From Sacculina carcini (Eukaryota > Arthropoda > Thecostraca > Sacculinidae), in the NCBI GenBank assembly GCA_916048095.2, contig OU696570.1, positions 9,099,816 to 9,163,815 on the forward strand: a stretch of DNA of 64,000 nucleotides, read 5' to 3'. This document shows positions 32,970 to 44,460 of this stretch, piece by piece (position 1 is the first letter of the stretch; each line of letters opens with the position of its first letter). The position numbers were made by a program, and so were the translations under genes. Below the pieces are notes generated by a model. That model had not been told where the DNA came from. It did no database searches and saw only the letters and a program-made list of their open reading frames with translations.

Positions 32970-34855
32970 GTGAAGTGGAAATGGTGCGACGGGGCTCCGG
33001 TGCTCAGAAATGTTGTCGGTAGTTACAGCAGTGTAAGGAAGCCCGAGTTCAAGGATAGATTTGACGAAGAGATTCAGAGATGGATATCACAGGGTTGGTT
33101 GATACCTTGTGGAATGACCGGGGGCATACTTCCGTTGATGGCCGTTTATCAACCGAATAAGAGAAAGGTGATGCCGGTGATTGACTACCGCGAACTCAAT
33201 AAGTACGTTGAGAGTCACAGTGGGTTCGACACTCCGGTGTGTGAAGAGACATTGCGCGGCTGGCGCAGGTGGCCGGGCCCGCTAAAATTGGTCGACCTGA
33301 AGACGTCTCATCTGCAGATAAAAATGGATGAAACTTTATGGCAGTACCAGCAAGTTGAGTTTAATGGGGACAGGTACTGTCCAACGAGACTGGGATTCGG
33401 TCTTAGTTGTGCACCGCGGTTGATGACGAAGATTTTAAGGAAGGTATTGAGCATGAACGAACGAATCCAGTAAGGAACGAGCTCGTATATAGATGATATT
33501 CTGGTAAACGAGAGTGTTGTGAGCGCCGCCGATGTCATCAATCATTTGAAAAAGTACGGCTTGTAGGCGAAGGTACCTGAGGACATGGAAAATGGTCGAG
33601 CACTTGGACTGAATCCGAGAGTAGACAGGTGTCTTGGTTTTCACCAGAGGTAATGCATTTCCAGATGATGTAGAAGATGGCACGACCAAAAAGACAACTG
33701 TTTTCCTTGTGCGGCAGACTAGTTGGGCACCATCCCGTGGCTGGGTGGTTGAGGGTTGCCGCTAGTTTTGTGAAAAGATCGACACAAAATATTGATTGGG
33801 ATGAAGGCGTGAGCTGAGAGACTTTGGTAATGGCACGATAAATGCTGAAGAAAGTTATGTCGAATGATCCAGTGCGTGGCAGATGGCATGTACCTGACAA
33901 ACTCAAAGGAGCCGTCTGTTGTGATGCCAGCAGTCTTGCTCTAGGGGTCATTCTTGAGGTGGACGGCGAGGTAGCAGAAGACGCGTCATGGCTGTGAAAG
34001 TCAGGTGATGCAAATCACATCAACGTTGTGGAGATGGACGCCGTGTTGAGAGGAGTCAATCTAGCGGTGAAAGGGGGTATTCAGCAGATCGAGGTGAAAA
34101 CGGATTCTTCCACGGTGCTTGGATGGCTGAAATCGGTGCTAAACGGCGAGAGCCGGGTGAAGAGCAGCAGTGCGGCTGAAATGTTGATCAAACGCAAGCT
34201 TGGCGTGTTGAGTGATCTGGCTGATGAACTCGGTCTGAGAATATCAGCATCTTACGTTAGGTCAGAACATAACAAGGCGGATGCACTCACCAGGGTGCCG
34301 AGGTCGTGGCTACGAATATCTGAGGCAAATAATGAGACGGGTCTTATGACGGTGGAAGAGTTGCATGGTCTGCATCATTTTGGTGTCGACAGAACCTTGG
34401 CGCTGAGTAGAATGGTAGATCCCAAAATGACCAAGAAAGAAACGGAGGACTGTGTGAAAAGATGTTTGCGTTGTCAGTCGGTGGATCCAGCGCCAGTAAG
34501 GCACCCTCCTGGCGAAATTAGTGTTGACAATAATCGGAGTCGCTTCTCGGTGGACCCTACATAGTACTATTGTGGATTCCGGCCCATGTGGCCTTGTGCT
34601 ATGGAAAAAGGAGCGCTCCGAGAACGCTGACGACGTTGTGAGGATCCTGAACGACGTGTTTCTCGAAAGAGGACCACCGGATTAACTTTTGTTGGACAAC
34701 AGTGCCGCGTTCCGATCGTCTGTACTGGCAGAGCTGTGTGACAAGTGGGGTGTCATCAGAAGGTATCGAGCAGCTTATCGACCTACGGGTAACGGGATCG
34801 TAGAACGTCATCATCGCACTGTGAAGAGAATGGCGGAACGATGTGGCAAAACTTA
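32970..34855 (+). pseudogene. RT-RNase H-integrase, multiply broken
   Basis: RT from WKWCDGAPVLRNVVGSYSSV through VMPVIDYRELNKYVESHSGF and TRLGFGLSCAPRLM. TAA at 33471-33473 precedes YIDD (33486-33497, same frame), with further stops after. RNase H is open from 34028 (MDAVLRGVNLAVKGGIQ; SSTVLGWLKSVLNG; SEHNKADALTRVP). The integrase zinc finger (HHFGVDRTLALSR; CLRCQSVDPAP) follows. The core survives as LLLDNSAAFRSS and GNGIVERHHRTVKRMAE, with stops between, ending at the 3' LTR junction. It shares lineage with the minus-strand element at 17.4-19.3 kb. BEL versus Ty3/gypsy placement is not settled, though the gag-PR-RT-RH-IN order and YIDD favour Ty3/gypsy. Confidence 0.85.
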
Positions 34856-34934
34856 AGCTGGCGTCGTCTGAACTCTTGTGCGGCTTTATTTCCAGTTTCA
34901 TATCATCGATATAATTCGCATCGTTAACATTACA
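34856..34934 (+). repeat. 3' LTR remnant (79 bp)
   Basis: AGCTGGCGTCG...ACATTACA, matching the end of the 5' LTR with a 9-nt gap. The rest of the LTR and the polypurine tract are deleted. Confidence 0.9.
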
Positions 34935-34939
34935 ATTTT

Positions 34940-35771
34940 TTACACATTACCCTTTTCCTCCCAGAAACGAACTACGTTGATTTTAATAACTTTCATTATT
35001 TCATTCAACGGATCAATTATTTGCAAATATAAAAGTACAAACACTGCAAATATTTACATTACACGAAAAACGGCAATATTTTCGTGTAGGAATAAAACGA
35101 CTGAGGAAAAACATTCAATGTACAAAAATGTATTGCATTGTTGGTTGTTTCTTATTGAATCATATTCATTGTTCTTGATTGTTATTTATCACATACTTAT
35201 TAATATGTATCCTTATTTAATCCTATTCATTGATGGTTGTCATGTATTCAAACACATTTACTTATTGAATCATTTATTGAATCATTGTTGATTATTGTTA
35301 TTTATTGAGGAACGTGGGCGGAGTGACATTATGGAGTGTTATCAGATAATGGTTTATTATTTATTGTCATTCATTTATTATTCACTTTTCCAACTATCTT
35401 TCTAGAGTTTTTTTTCTTTTCGAACTCTCTTTCTCTCTGCATCTTTTGTGCGCTTCCGGTACATGGGGCCACCTTAGGGTGGTAATAGTGCTTACACTCT
35501 TCCCGTGCTACTGGATTTGCTTGTAATTAATAAAAATTCATAAACCAGTTCTAAAAACAGGTTATTAATAAATGAGCAATTAATTTTGTTCAACTTCTCT
35601 TGATCTGCCGCCATTTTTTTCTAAATCTCCACATCTACGAAAACCGTCTTTCAAAAAAATCGAATTTGAAAATACCATACTTTAAAAAACAGTTGAAATC
35701 AAGTGGTTTAACCAGCCGCTTATACGTACCAGCAGGCTACTTGATATACAATAGGTATTTGAACGTACATC
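34940..35771. other. hAT-like element body, non-coding
   Basis: AT-rich continuation of the 30850-36547 element, alignable (inverted) with 42100-42640 of the second copy. No coding frame. Confidence 0.7.
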
Positions 35772-35955
35772 CAGAGCCGTTGCGAGGAATTATGCCCCCC
35801 CCCGAAGGCAGCAATTGGGGCCCCCATTATAAATAAATCACCAAATAATGAATGTATTTATTAGACATCATCACATAATACGTGAAGCAGCGGGGCACGT
35901 CAACATTCGCCCCCCCCCCGGCCGGGGGGTACGGGGGGCGGTTGCTACGGCTCTG
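35772..35955. mobile_element. 184-bp hAT-type MITE
   Basis: CAGAGCCGTTGC...GCTACGGCTCTG inverted ends with perfect 8-bp duplication CGTACATC at 35764-35771 and 35956-35963. The second copy of the surrounding element shows the site uninterrupted (near 42095). It has internal poly-C and poly-G blocks. A related half-copy may lie near 46850-46920. Confidence 0.92.
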
Positions 35956-36580
35956 CGTACATCAATCAAACCTATCTTCCATAGTGACTATTTTAGAAAG
36001 CATGCTTCAGCGTTAGTTTAAATAAACGTGTGTCAAAAAACACTTGTCCAAACAATTAACTTCTCTTGTTCTGCTGTCAACATTTTCTGAATCTGTACAT
36101 TAACAAAACGAATTTAAAACCATTTTTAAAAACATCATTGTATTTTTTCATAAAAACATATTTTCTTCACATAAAAAAACACATGATTACTCAATGAATT
36201 CGTTTTGTTCTGCTGACAAATTATTCCAAATATCCACATCATTAAAACCATCTTTTAAAAAAACATGGGTTTTCTCAATGAAATAACATAAACCACCGGA
36301 CCCGGATGCACTTTCAAACAGTCTCCTGGGATATTTACTGATACATTTTTTTGTTTTTTATACTATTATCAAATTATCTTTGAAATAAGACACGTAAAGA
36401 TATAAAAAACATCAATTAAACTCATTTATATGTATTAAAATCCACCATCCGATGACAATTGGGGCAAATTCTGAAAACACAAAAGCAAACAAAAAAACTA
36501 GTAACAAAATTGCAAAAAACACATAAAAACGTTTTTTTGCATCTCTAGTTAGGAGTGATTTCGCGGTGTTGGCTCTAAGC

Positions 36581-36690
36581 ATGGCTGGCAACTATACTAT
36601 ATACTAACTATATAACTATAACTATACTAACTATATAGTGGCGGACACTAGTGTCCGCCACTAGTTGCCTCGTGTGAAAGGGGCATAAGA
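36581..36690. repeat. ~110-bp insertion with 28-bp perfect palindrome
   Basis: Present in copy B but absent from copy A between TTGGCTCTAAG and TTGGGTGCTACAAAT. It holds an ACTATA-rich tract and a perfect zero-spacer palindrome at 36636-36663 centred on ACTAGT. Confidence 0.8.
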
Positions 36691-37060
36691 TCCTTGGGTG
36701 CTACAAATCATCCTGATTTATATGAAGATACTGCTCATTTTATTTAAATAGTATTGCGTTGGTGGACTATTTGTAATGTAATGACACCGTATAAAGGCTC
36801 CAGGCTGAGATATGCTTGTTCTCATCCGTTGACTGTTTCGACTATGGATGCCAGGCCTTTGTGTTTGGAGCATTTAGTGAGATGGTTGGATTGATGGATT
36901 CCAGACTGGAATATGGTCGGTTTGACTAGACATTTTGGCTGTGTATCACACATCACATATCACACAACATATGCGCTCTGTGAGACCACGAAGTATTGTG
37001 TCAATGAGTTGGGATTGTCGTGCAGTATCACATAGTATAATATTCATTTAATAGGTCGTA

Positions 37061-37698
37061 TAATAGGTCTAGGTATCTAGGTGGCGTTGCTGTAGTCTAG
37101 GTGGCGTTGTTCTGCGGTGGCAGTGAGCTGCACGGGACACACCTGTGTGTTCATAGGCTTCGGCTTCTTCCTGTGTAGCAGCTGCCACTTAGGCCTTTAA
37201 CGTATAACCTTATGCCGCACATCACTGGTTTTCCTCATAAATATTGCTTGAATGGTAGACGTTCGTAAAAAAGTATCATGCACTCGTCAACAGATTATAA
37301 TATGTTGACGAGATGATGGATGTGATTTGTTGGTATTAATAATAATAATATCTGTCCGGTATCCGTACTCATGCTTTGGGCAAGCATTGCAATGAAGACG
37401 TCATCATCCCTTAGCCAGTATAATCTGATGTTTCGAATGTTAGAATATCCCGATATCATCATGATCACTAACATAGTGTTGAATTATGAGAAGTAGCTAA
37501 TAATGTATATCAAGTGTTAAATAACCTCATATATACATGCAAAATTTCAAGCATTGGGAGGTATTTATATTTTGTGATTGAAATAGGTATTTACGCAAAA
37601 TATGTTTAATTTGTAAATTTTCATCATTTCTTCCGGCCTGTGTACATTAAAGGTGCATTTGTATTCAAATCTCTTTTAGTCCTGATGGCTCGCCTGGT
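37061..37698. other. gene-free stretch
   Basis: Apart from two TCTAGGTGGCGTTG copies (37076 and 37096) and a short AAT run near 37338, I see no feature or coding frame. Confidence 0.5.
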
Positions 37699-38545
37699 AA
37701 AACAAACAAACAAACATGTATTTGATATAGCGCCAAGTAGAGCAGAGGCGCGTAAAAGAGATAAACTGGTGCGAACAATATAAAGGAGTATTAGCTCATA
37801 GATGGAAAATAAATGAGCCAGCAAAAATAACACACATGATAAAAAAGAGAAAAACGAGTATAAAACAGCAAAATAAATATCTTACACAGTAACAAACACC
37901 ACATCACACATCACATCATAGATTAACACTGGTAACCAAGAAAAACGAATGTAGAGAGAACAAGATTTAGTGCTGTCGGAATGGAGGAGTTAGAGGTGTG
38001 GGCAAAGATAGCAAAAAATTTTGCAGAGCAGAAGAGAATGAGGAGTATGATTTTTGCTTCAGGACATGAGGAGGAAGTTGATTGTAAAGACGGGGAGCAG
38101 AAAAATAGAAAGACTTGGCTGACCAGTTTGACTCATGAAGAGCAGGAGGAGAAACAAGAGGTACAGGACGACGACTGGAAGGTCGCTCGCTACACTGTAG
38201 GAGGGTAAGTAAGTAGGAAGGGGGAGAAGGCGAGTGAAGAACAAGACAGCAGAGCTTATGATGGATCCTCGAAGGGACTGGCAGCCAGCCTAGTTGCCGA
38301 ATATGTACAGAGGTTGGTGTCCTAGGTGGAAGACGCAAAACGAATCGACAGGAAAGGTTAATGATTGACTGAAGGGATCGAAGAGATTTTTGAGGTAGGT
38401 GAAAAAATAGAGAATTGCAATAGTCGAGACGGGAGAAGATATAGGAATTAACAAGAAGCAGTGCAGAGGATTCGTCGATGTGTCGGCGTATTGGGTAGAG
38501 TTGGCGCAGAAGAAGGGCCTGGTAGAGCCTGAACCATTCATATTT
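37699..38545 (-). mobile_element. CR1-like LINE, 3' fragment
   Basis: Minus-strand RT C-terminal region (37967 to about 38530) followed by a 3' UTR that ends GCGCTATATCAAATACATG plus (TTTG)n at about 37699-37715. Similarity starts abruptly at about 38530, so the copy is 5'-truncated as LINEs often are. Confidence 0.8.
37967..38530 (-). pseudogene. CR1-like reverse transcriptase C-terminus
   Basis: Reads LYPIRRHIDESSALLLVNSY, SRLDYCNSLFFHLPQKSLRS, GWLPVPSRIHHKL and SAPRLYNQLPPHVL, the thumb and C-terminal region of CR1-type RT. The frame is open for about 190 codons without a stop, but catalytic motifs lie upstream and are missing. The open frame continues to 38659 with unrelated residues. 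Confidence 0.85.
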
Positions 38546-40058
38546 ATTTACCATATAGTTATCATAATCTGAACCATTCATATTCATATTCGTATTTACT
38601 ACTGCATAATCAGTCAATGATTCATTGGAATATTCATATGGTGCGTATAAATTTAACAATCAAGTTAATTTCATTCACAAAATATTACCTAGCTCTGTCA
38701 TATTTAGTTAACATATCCACAAAGTATTCAAGAAAGACCAATAATCGATAAATTGCTTTTGCTCTCAAATTTAATTTTAATTTAATTTAATGTCGTACAA
38801 TATACAGTCGTAAAATATACACATTACAAGATTTTAGACACCGACTGTTCTGAAAGACACGATAAATCAAACAGTTCACTGATGAACATTGAATACAAAT
38901 CGTCGATAAAAGAGATTTGTGATCACCACTCAACAATTTTGTAACAACTTGCTCACAGCATTCAACATATCTCACACTGATAAAATCGTGATTTACGGCC
39001 TACATTCCTTCCTTAATGACGCCATGAGCTGTTTTCGAATGACTTCATGTTTATGCAATCCTTTATATTGTTGTCAATTTCATTCCAGAGTATAACTCCA
39101 GCAATAGTCAAACTGAACTGTCTATTACGCGTGCGAGGAAATTGCTTTATTCAATTTATACGGATTACTTGGGTTAATATAAAACAGTGTCTGCAATTTT
39201 TCGGGAAGAATACTTTTGTACGCTCTGTACATGAACAATCCCGTGTTTAATTTTACCATTTTAGCGAGGGCCAGTAGGGTTTTGTAGATTGTTGATCACG
39301 AGATTATATGAAGAAAAAACATATCGCAGCAAGTTTTGTACACGCCAGCGCCGAATGGCAACATTTGTTGCCAATCAAGTTTCCACTGGAATACATTTTT
39401 TGTACAGATACGTGATACAATTAAAATAATTATATATTTGGAATAGGCTGTATTTATTCTATATTATTATATCAAAACTACCAGCAAAATAATAATTTAA
39501 TTGCGATCCTTTTTGTAACCCTCTTTTCAACCACTTCTAACAGCGACTGGCTTAAACCGTGTTTGTGAAGTCTGTACAGTTCGGAACGTGACTTTTTCTA
39601 CCTTGCTGTGTTTCCAGCATTTCCATCAAGTAAACAAACACCGATTTGTAGCTTTCACAAATAATCTGCGCCACCCAGGACGCATTTTCTCGCTGGCAAC
39701 ATTTATTGCCACTCGGCGTTAATGCGTTAAATGGGCTGGCGTTACCAATTAAATTTTAGCAATGAGTTTTCCAAATTTGTGTTATTATCGCATTTTTCAA
39801 AAAGCCATGTTTTTACTGCATATTCCAAAAACCTATATTGATCATATCAAATAGTCATTTATTAACTATGAGATTCAGAAAGGTCTCAAATCCCCGGACC
39901 TAGAACACCGAATCGGTCATCAAACACTGATTAAACAAAAAGCCACTGCTCAAATTACCTTTAAAACATTATCTGAAACAAGCGCATAAAACGCTGTCAG
40001 TTCGATGCGCACTAGCTGGGTGGTCTGTGCATCTCTGCGAGGTACCGTTGGCGCATGA

Positions 40059-40116
<58 letters not shown>

Positions 40117-41496
40117 ACATACACACACACACATACACACACACACACATACAAGTATTTGAATGAAGCAGTCCGTTTCACATGACAGGTCATTCATATC
40201 ACGGGCCGAAAACTCACGTGACAGATATTACTCAATTGAGGACCCGCTGGCGAGCCCGTATGTCTCTGCGTGTGTCACTCGTCACAATTTATGTCCTCGC
40301 TGTATAGCTATCTCGGCCAACGACGCCAAAATGAACTCGCGGTTCTACCTTTACATCTCCCTACCCTGCTTTCGCCTGCCTCTGCTACCTCTGCGCTTAC
40401 GCTCCAATCTCAGCAACCATGGCCAAACACTACGGGACTAAGGGGACGCTCTTGAACCGTAGGGTGTATAAACGAACGAGTGCGCTCGTACACGCACATA
40501 TGCACTTTTTTGTATATGAGCAAAAACGACAACACACAAAAACAAACCAATGTAGCGGGCAGTCACTAGTTAATTCATGTTTCAGGGGAGCCCCGAGAAA
40601 TTGCTTAGTTCAGGCAGTGCATTAGCCTGGCAGTCTCGCCACAACGCTGTCTCCGTAAAATTGTTGTGCTGTTTAGACGTGCCCGTTGTGTTATTTATAC
40701 GTGTTTGTGTTTAATTCATAGCGCCACAAGATATGCGAGGTTCTCGCAAAAGTACACTACACGCTCATAGGAGAAGTGAGAAGAAGAATAAGTGAAGAAG
40801 TGGATGGAAGAAGAAGTGACACCAGGAAATATTCATATGGTGGAGCTGAAATTATGATGAAACATTCATGCATGACTAAGATTGGTAGAATGTTAACAAA
40901 CTGAAACACATGGACGTCTTGGATAGTACGCGTGGATAGTGAGTTTATGAGATGATGCACACACGCGCACACACACACACATATTCGCAGGACGTACATA
41001 CATAACAAACACGACCACATAGCGTGAACTAATTGCGTTTTGTAAGACGCAAACAGAAAGCATGAGCATGTGCACGCGCGTGTGGTCGCACATGCTGGAG
41101 GGACCACACACACAGGGTCATGCGAGCTCATAGCTCTTATCAAGCATGCCTCTCGCCTTAATACTTGCGGCCCACCATGCTCGTAGTTTCTGGCGCATTA
41201 GATACAAATAACTCACTACATCTTTCATAACACTTCTAGCATTCTAGAATCTTCCAGAACTGCTCCGCTCGGGATATCATTGTAATAGTAAATACACACC
41301 TTTCTTAATTATGAAAAATAAACGCTGTGGCACTAGTCAAAAGCGCCGAAGTTCAACATACGCACTGTTTACATTAAAACGCTTTTGATCACGGGTATAT
41401 TATATTTGATAATGATATAACGGTAAAGACGAATGCACACTCCTGAAGCAAAATCGCAAGAATAAATATGTGTTTACACTGGACTACTGAAGGCAC
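38546..41496. other. gene-free stretch
   Basis: AT-rich DNA with a long CA microsatellite at 40062-40150 and a shorter one near 40960-40980. Open frames at 40163-40441, 40419-40625 and 40757-41143 have no recognisable similarity and partly translate repeats. Confidence 0.55.
40062..40150. repeat. (CA)n microsatellite
   Basis: About 89 bp, nearly pure CA with small TACA interruptions toward the right end. Confidence 0.97.
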
Positions 41497-41504
41497 TTCA
41501 TGCC

Positions 41505-43061
41505 AGTGATGCAAAAAAAACGTTTTTTTGGTTGCGGTATTTTGTGTGAAAAAACTTTTTTTTTGAGTTTTTTTTTTTTAGAATTAGCCCCAATTGTCAT
41601 CGGATGTTGGATTTTAGTACATAGAAGCGAGTTTAATTGACGTTTTGTACATCTTTACGTGTCTTATTTCAAAGATAATTTGATAATAGTATAAAAAACA
41701 AAATTATTTATCAATAAATATCTCAGGAGACTGTTTGAAAGTGCATCAGGGTCCGGTGGTTTAGGTTATTTTCATTGAGAAAACCCATGGTTTTAAAGAT
41801 GGTTTTAATTATGTGGATATTTGAAATAATTTGTCAGCAGAACAAAACGAATTCATCGAGTAATCATGTTTTTTTTTAAAGAAACCATGTTTTTTATGAA
41901 AAAATGCAATGATGTTTTTCAAATTTGTTTTAAATTTGTTTTATTAATGTACAGATTCAGAAAATGTTGACAGCAGAACAAGACAAGTTAATTGGTTGGT
42001 CAAGTGTTTTTTTGACAAACGTTTATTTAAACTAACGCTTCTTAATGAAACAATGTTTTCTAAAACAGTATCTATGTAAGACAGATTTGATTAATGTACG
42101 TTCAAATACCTTTTGTATAACAAGTAGTCTGCTGGTACGTATAAGCGGCTGGTTAAAGCACTTGATTTAAACTGTTTAAACTGATTTAAACCGTTTTTTT
42201 CAAAATAATTTTTTTCTAAAAACGGTTCTCGTTGATGTAGAGATTTAGAAAAAAAGATCAAGGAAAGTTGAACCAAATTAATTGGTTTTTATTAGTAACC
42301 TGTTTTTAGAACTGGTTTTATGGATGATTGTTTCTTTGATGTAGTTATTTGTGTTCAAATACCTTTTTGTACATTAAATACATTTCCTCAGTGTTTTTTC
42401 CTACACGAAAATATTGCCCATTTTTCTGGTCAGCATTGCCACTCTGAATAATGCGACCCGCTTTTATTCGTAGTCTCATTAGCGACACTAAGTTTGTGTG
42501 CATATTTGTAATCTTTGTGTAAATATTTGCAGTGTTTGTACTTTTATATTTGCAAATAATTGATCTGCTGAATGAAATGATGAAACTTATTATAATCAAC
42601 GTAGTTCATTTCTGGTAGGAAAAAGGTAATATGTAAAAAATAATAAAAAATGATGCCACCTGTTGATTTTTTAAAACAGTTTCAGATTTTAGCATAAAAA
42701 CGTTTCTCAAAACCTGCTTTCTTACACAATGATTAACTCAATAATTGAATGCAAAACTGTACTGTGCATAGAAGTGCCGCACAGTACCTTGCAAACAATG
42801 ATATTAGGGCTTTCAGACACATTATAACAATTATATTGTGCATATTTAATGATAATTCAATTTAATAGGGTTACTAATAGCATGAATAACTCGTGTTGAT
42901 AAAAAATAATTCATTTAACATCCCAAATATATAATTTCCATAATTTGAATTATTTGCATGACTCTTCAAAAAAACAAAAAACTTGTTTTTTTGGTCGAGT
43001 TTTTTTTTGGCAAAAAACGTTTTTTTTAAAAACCGTCTGTTTTTTTGAGGTCGCATCTCTA
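41505..43061. mobile_element. hAT-like non-autonomous element, 1.56 kb, second copy
   Basis: Inverted relative to the 30850-36547 element. Ends are AGTGATGC and GCATCTCTA with perfect 8-bp duplication TTCATGCC at 41497-41504 and 43062-43069; the outermost left base may be lost. Shared blocks include GCCCCAATTGTCATCGGATG and TTCAAAGATAATTTGATAAT. It has no coding frame. It lacks both internal insertions of the other copy and so marks their empty sites. Confidence 0.9.
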
Positions 43062-43440
43062 TTCATGCCTCAAGCGAGTCCGAAAAAACTAAACCTTTTA
43101 CAAGTTCATCTGTCCCAACTGAAATCAAAATTGTCCAAGCTAGAACCACAATTTAGGTTTTTGATTTTAGATTCAAAATTATACTTTTTCAATTATGGAT
43201 ACATTTATTGTATTTCACATTAGAATTTGAGAATTAATAGTTATATCAGAGGAATCGTTATACAGAAAATATAAATTTTTAATGGGAAGCGATTTGTTAG
43301 AGTTGCATTACGGTGTAATTGTGTGATAGTGGACAATTCTGATTAAAATTAGAAATGAAATTCAACATTAGCCAATGTGATAGAAAAAGATAAATGTATT
43401 GATAAATTAAATTTCAATTAATTGATAAATTTATAGAAAG

Positions 43441-43562
43441 ATATGAATGGTTTGTAGCCCCTGAGAAAATATGGTGGCCCCATGATTTAAATTTAGTCTT
43501 ATGACCCCTCAAAAGAAACCCATGGCCCCCAAGGGGGGCATATGACCCACCTTAAGAAACAC
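43441..43562 (+). mobile_element. solo end of the hAT family found at 50.4-55.3 kb
   Basis: GTAGCCCCTGAGAAAATATG to CATATGACCCACC matches the right end of the 4.9-kb hAT element (55203-55318) block for block, including the three GGCCCC segments. Only this end is present. Confidence 0.8.
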
Positions 43563-43567
43563 TAGCT

Positions 43568-43849
43568 TAGATGGTTGGTGGAACATTCTCGAAGATCCGA
43601 AATACACAAGCCAACAGTCATAATTGATAATGCTCCTGTGCACAATGGAATAGAAAATAAATTCGAAGATGATGTCAAGTTTTTGTGATTTGCCGCCTAT
43701 TCATTTTATTGAAACCTATTGAGCTGCTCTGGAATTTAATGAAGAGCAGCATAAAGAGGAAACTGATGAAAATGCTGGAAATCCTGAAGAAGTCATCTCG
43801 AGGAGACACCGGTCTGTCGCTGGCAGAACACCTCAGGAGGACTTGGTAG
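43568..43849 (+). pseudogene. Tc1/mariner-like DDE transposase fragment
   Basis: One frame reads PTVIIDNAPVHNGIENKFED, containing the second catalytic Asp in IDNAPVH. After a frameshift, KPIELLWNLMKSSIKRKLMK carries the third acidic residue in PIE, followed by SRGDTGLSLAEHLRRTW and a stop at 43847-43849. Asp-to-Glu spacing is 31-34 residues depending on the frameshift. The N-terminal DNA-binding half is missing. Confidence 0.75.
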
Positions 43850-44006
43850 AGTTTTAGCAGACCGACTTGTTGTTTTCTGACGTTTATTTGTTCTACTTGT
43901 TCTGCTTTTTGTCAATAGATACATTAAAATTTGGGTTTTCTGACAATAATTAAATGTCACTGATTTCATGCATTAAGTAAGTGAGAAAACAACAGTTTAT
44001 AGTTTG

Positions 44007-44051
44007 CCTCCCACTTGCGAGGCGGGTGTGCTACCAATACACCACGGAACC
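44007..44051 (-). pseudogene. 5' half of a tRNA (tRNA-derived fragment)
   Basis: On the minus strand GGTTCCG starts an acceptor-like arm. GTGTATTGGTAGCAC forms a D arm. CCCGC-CTCGCAA-GTGGG forms a 5-bp anticodon stem and 7-nt loop with anticodon CGC (Ala if functional). The T arm and 3' acceptor strand are absent. It is probably a tRNA pseudogene or SINE head. Confidence 0.5.
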
Positions 44052-44219
44052 CAACAAAGTTTCATTTCACATAAGACAAGTCCAATTTCAGTTGGGACAC
44101 TTCTAATTTCAGCTGGGACCAATTTGATTTCAGTGATGACAATTTTTATTTCAGTTTAGACAATTGTATTTCAGTTGGGACAAATGGAATTGTAAGTATA
44201 GATTCAAGAAAGCATAAAT

Positions 44220-44460
44220 CGATCGCCTCTGCACTTGTGCCTAAAGCCGTTGTCACACGAAGCCAATTAATGGCCAAGCCAACGATTGGCTTAAACAACT
44301 GTTGGCTCCGTCGAGTGGCCACACGAGGCCAACTGTTGGCTTGGCAACAATCGCCCCGAAAACCGAAGTTAAGCATGTTCAAACTTTTCAAGCCAATTAG
44401 CTTGCATATCAGAGCCTTACCCCTAGAGGACGCCAGTTGGCTTTCCTAGTACTTTCAGCA
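44220..44460. repeat. MITE-like segment rich in GCCAAC/GTTGGC
   Basis: GTTGTCACACGAAGCCAATT and GTGGCCACACGAGGCCAACT, plus repeated CCAACTGTTGG and CCAACGATTGG palindromes, resemble a PIF/Harbinger-style MITE, but terminal repeats and target duplication were not resolved. Open frames on both strands here are palindrome shadows. Confidence 0.35.

Larger units (their letters stand above)
31260..34934 (+). mobile_element. LTR retrotransposon nested in the hAT-like element
   Basis: 5' LTR at 31260-31712, gag, protease, RT, RNase H, broken integrase, and only 79 bp of 3' LTR. Perfect 5-bp duplication ATTTT at 31255-31259 and 34935-34939. The element at 41.5 kb shows the undisrupted site. A deletion has fused the integrase directly to the last 79 bp of the 3' LTR (junction near 34855). 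Confidence 0.92.
30850..36547. mobile_element. hAT-like non-autonomous element, 5.7 kb with nested insertions
   Basis: Ends are TAGAGATGC and GCATCTCTA, with perfect 8-bp duplication GTTAGGAG at 30842-30849 and 36548-36555. Copy A has a single site there (GTTGGGAA, about 27402). A related copy lies inverted at 41505-43061 and lacks the two internal insertions (LTR element 31260-34934; MITE 35772-35955). Without them the element is about 1.8 kb, AT-rich, with no transposase, so it would depend on a hAT enzyme elsewhere. Confidence 0.9.
28420..37060 (+). repeat. copy B of the tRNA-containing repeat, split by nested insertions
   Basis: Aligns with copy A from TATCTAGGTGGCGTTG onward. Matching landmarks include TTGACGTG near 28502, the tRNA-like core, the TCATTCCCAGAAAAGCAAGA block, GTCGCTCAAAGCTGTT and GCGCTCTGTGAG. 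The uninterrupted host repeat would be about 1.65 kb. Insertions at 29542-30762, 30850-36547 and about 36581-36690 account for the extra length. Exact 14-mers TCTAGGTGGCGTTG flank it: 28402 and 28423 on the left, 37076 and 37096 on the right. Confidence 0.85.
43090..44192 (+). mobile_element. decayed Tc1/mariner-like element
   Basis: The left end has TGTCCCAACTGAAATCAAAA followed by TTGTCC. The right side has several reversed versions (TTTCAGTTGGGACA, TTTCAGCTGGGACC, TTTCAGTTTAGACA), ending GGGACAAATGGAATTGTAA. A transposase remnant lies between. A hAT fragment (43441-43562) is inserted. A similar end recurs at 53150-53200. Exact termini and TA duplications were not fixed. Confidence 0.55.

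Noticed and set aside
39969-40197. Cys-Val-rich small proteins
   Set aside because: Translation of the CA microsatellite.
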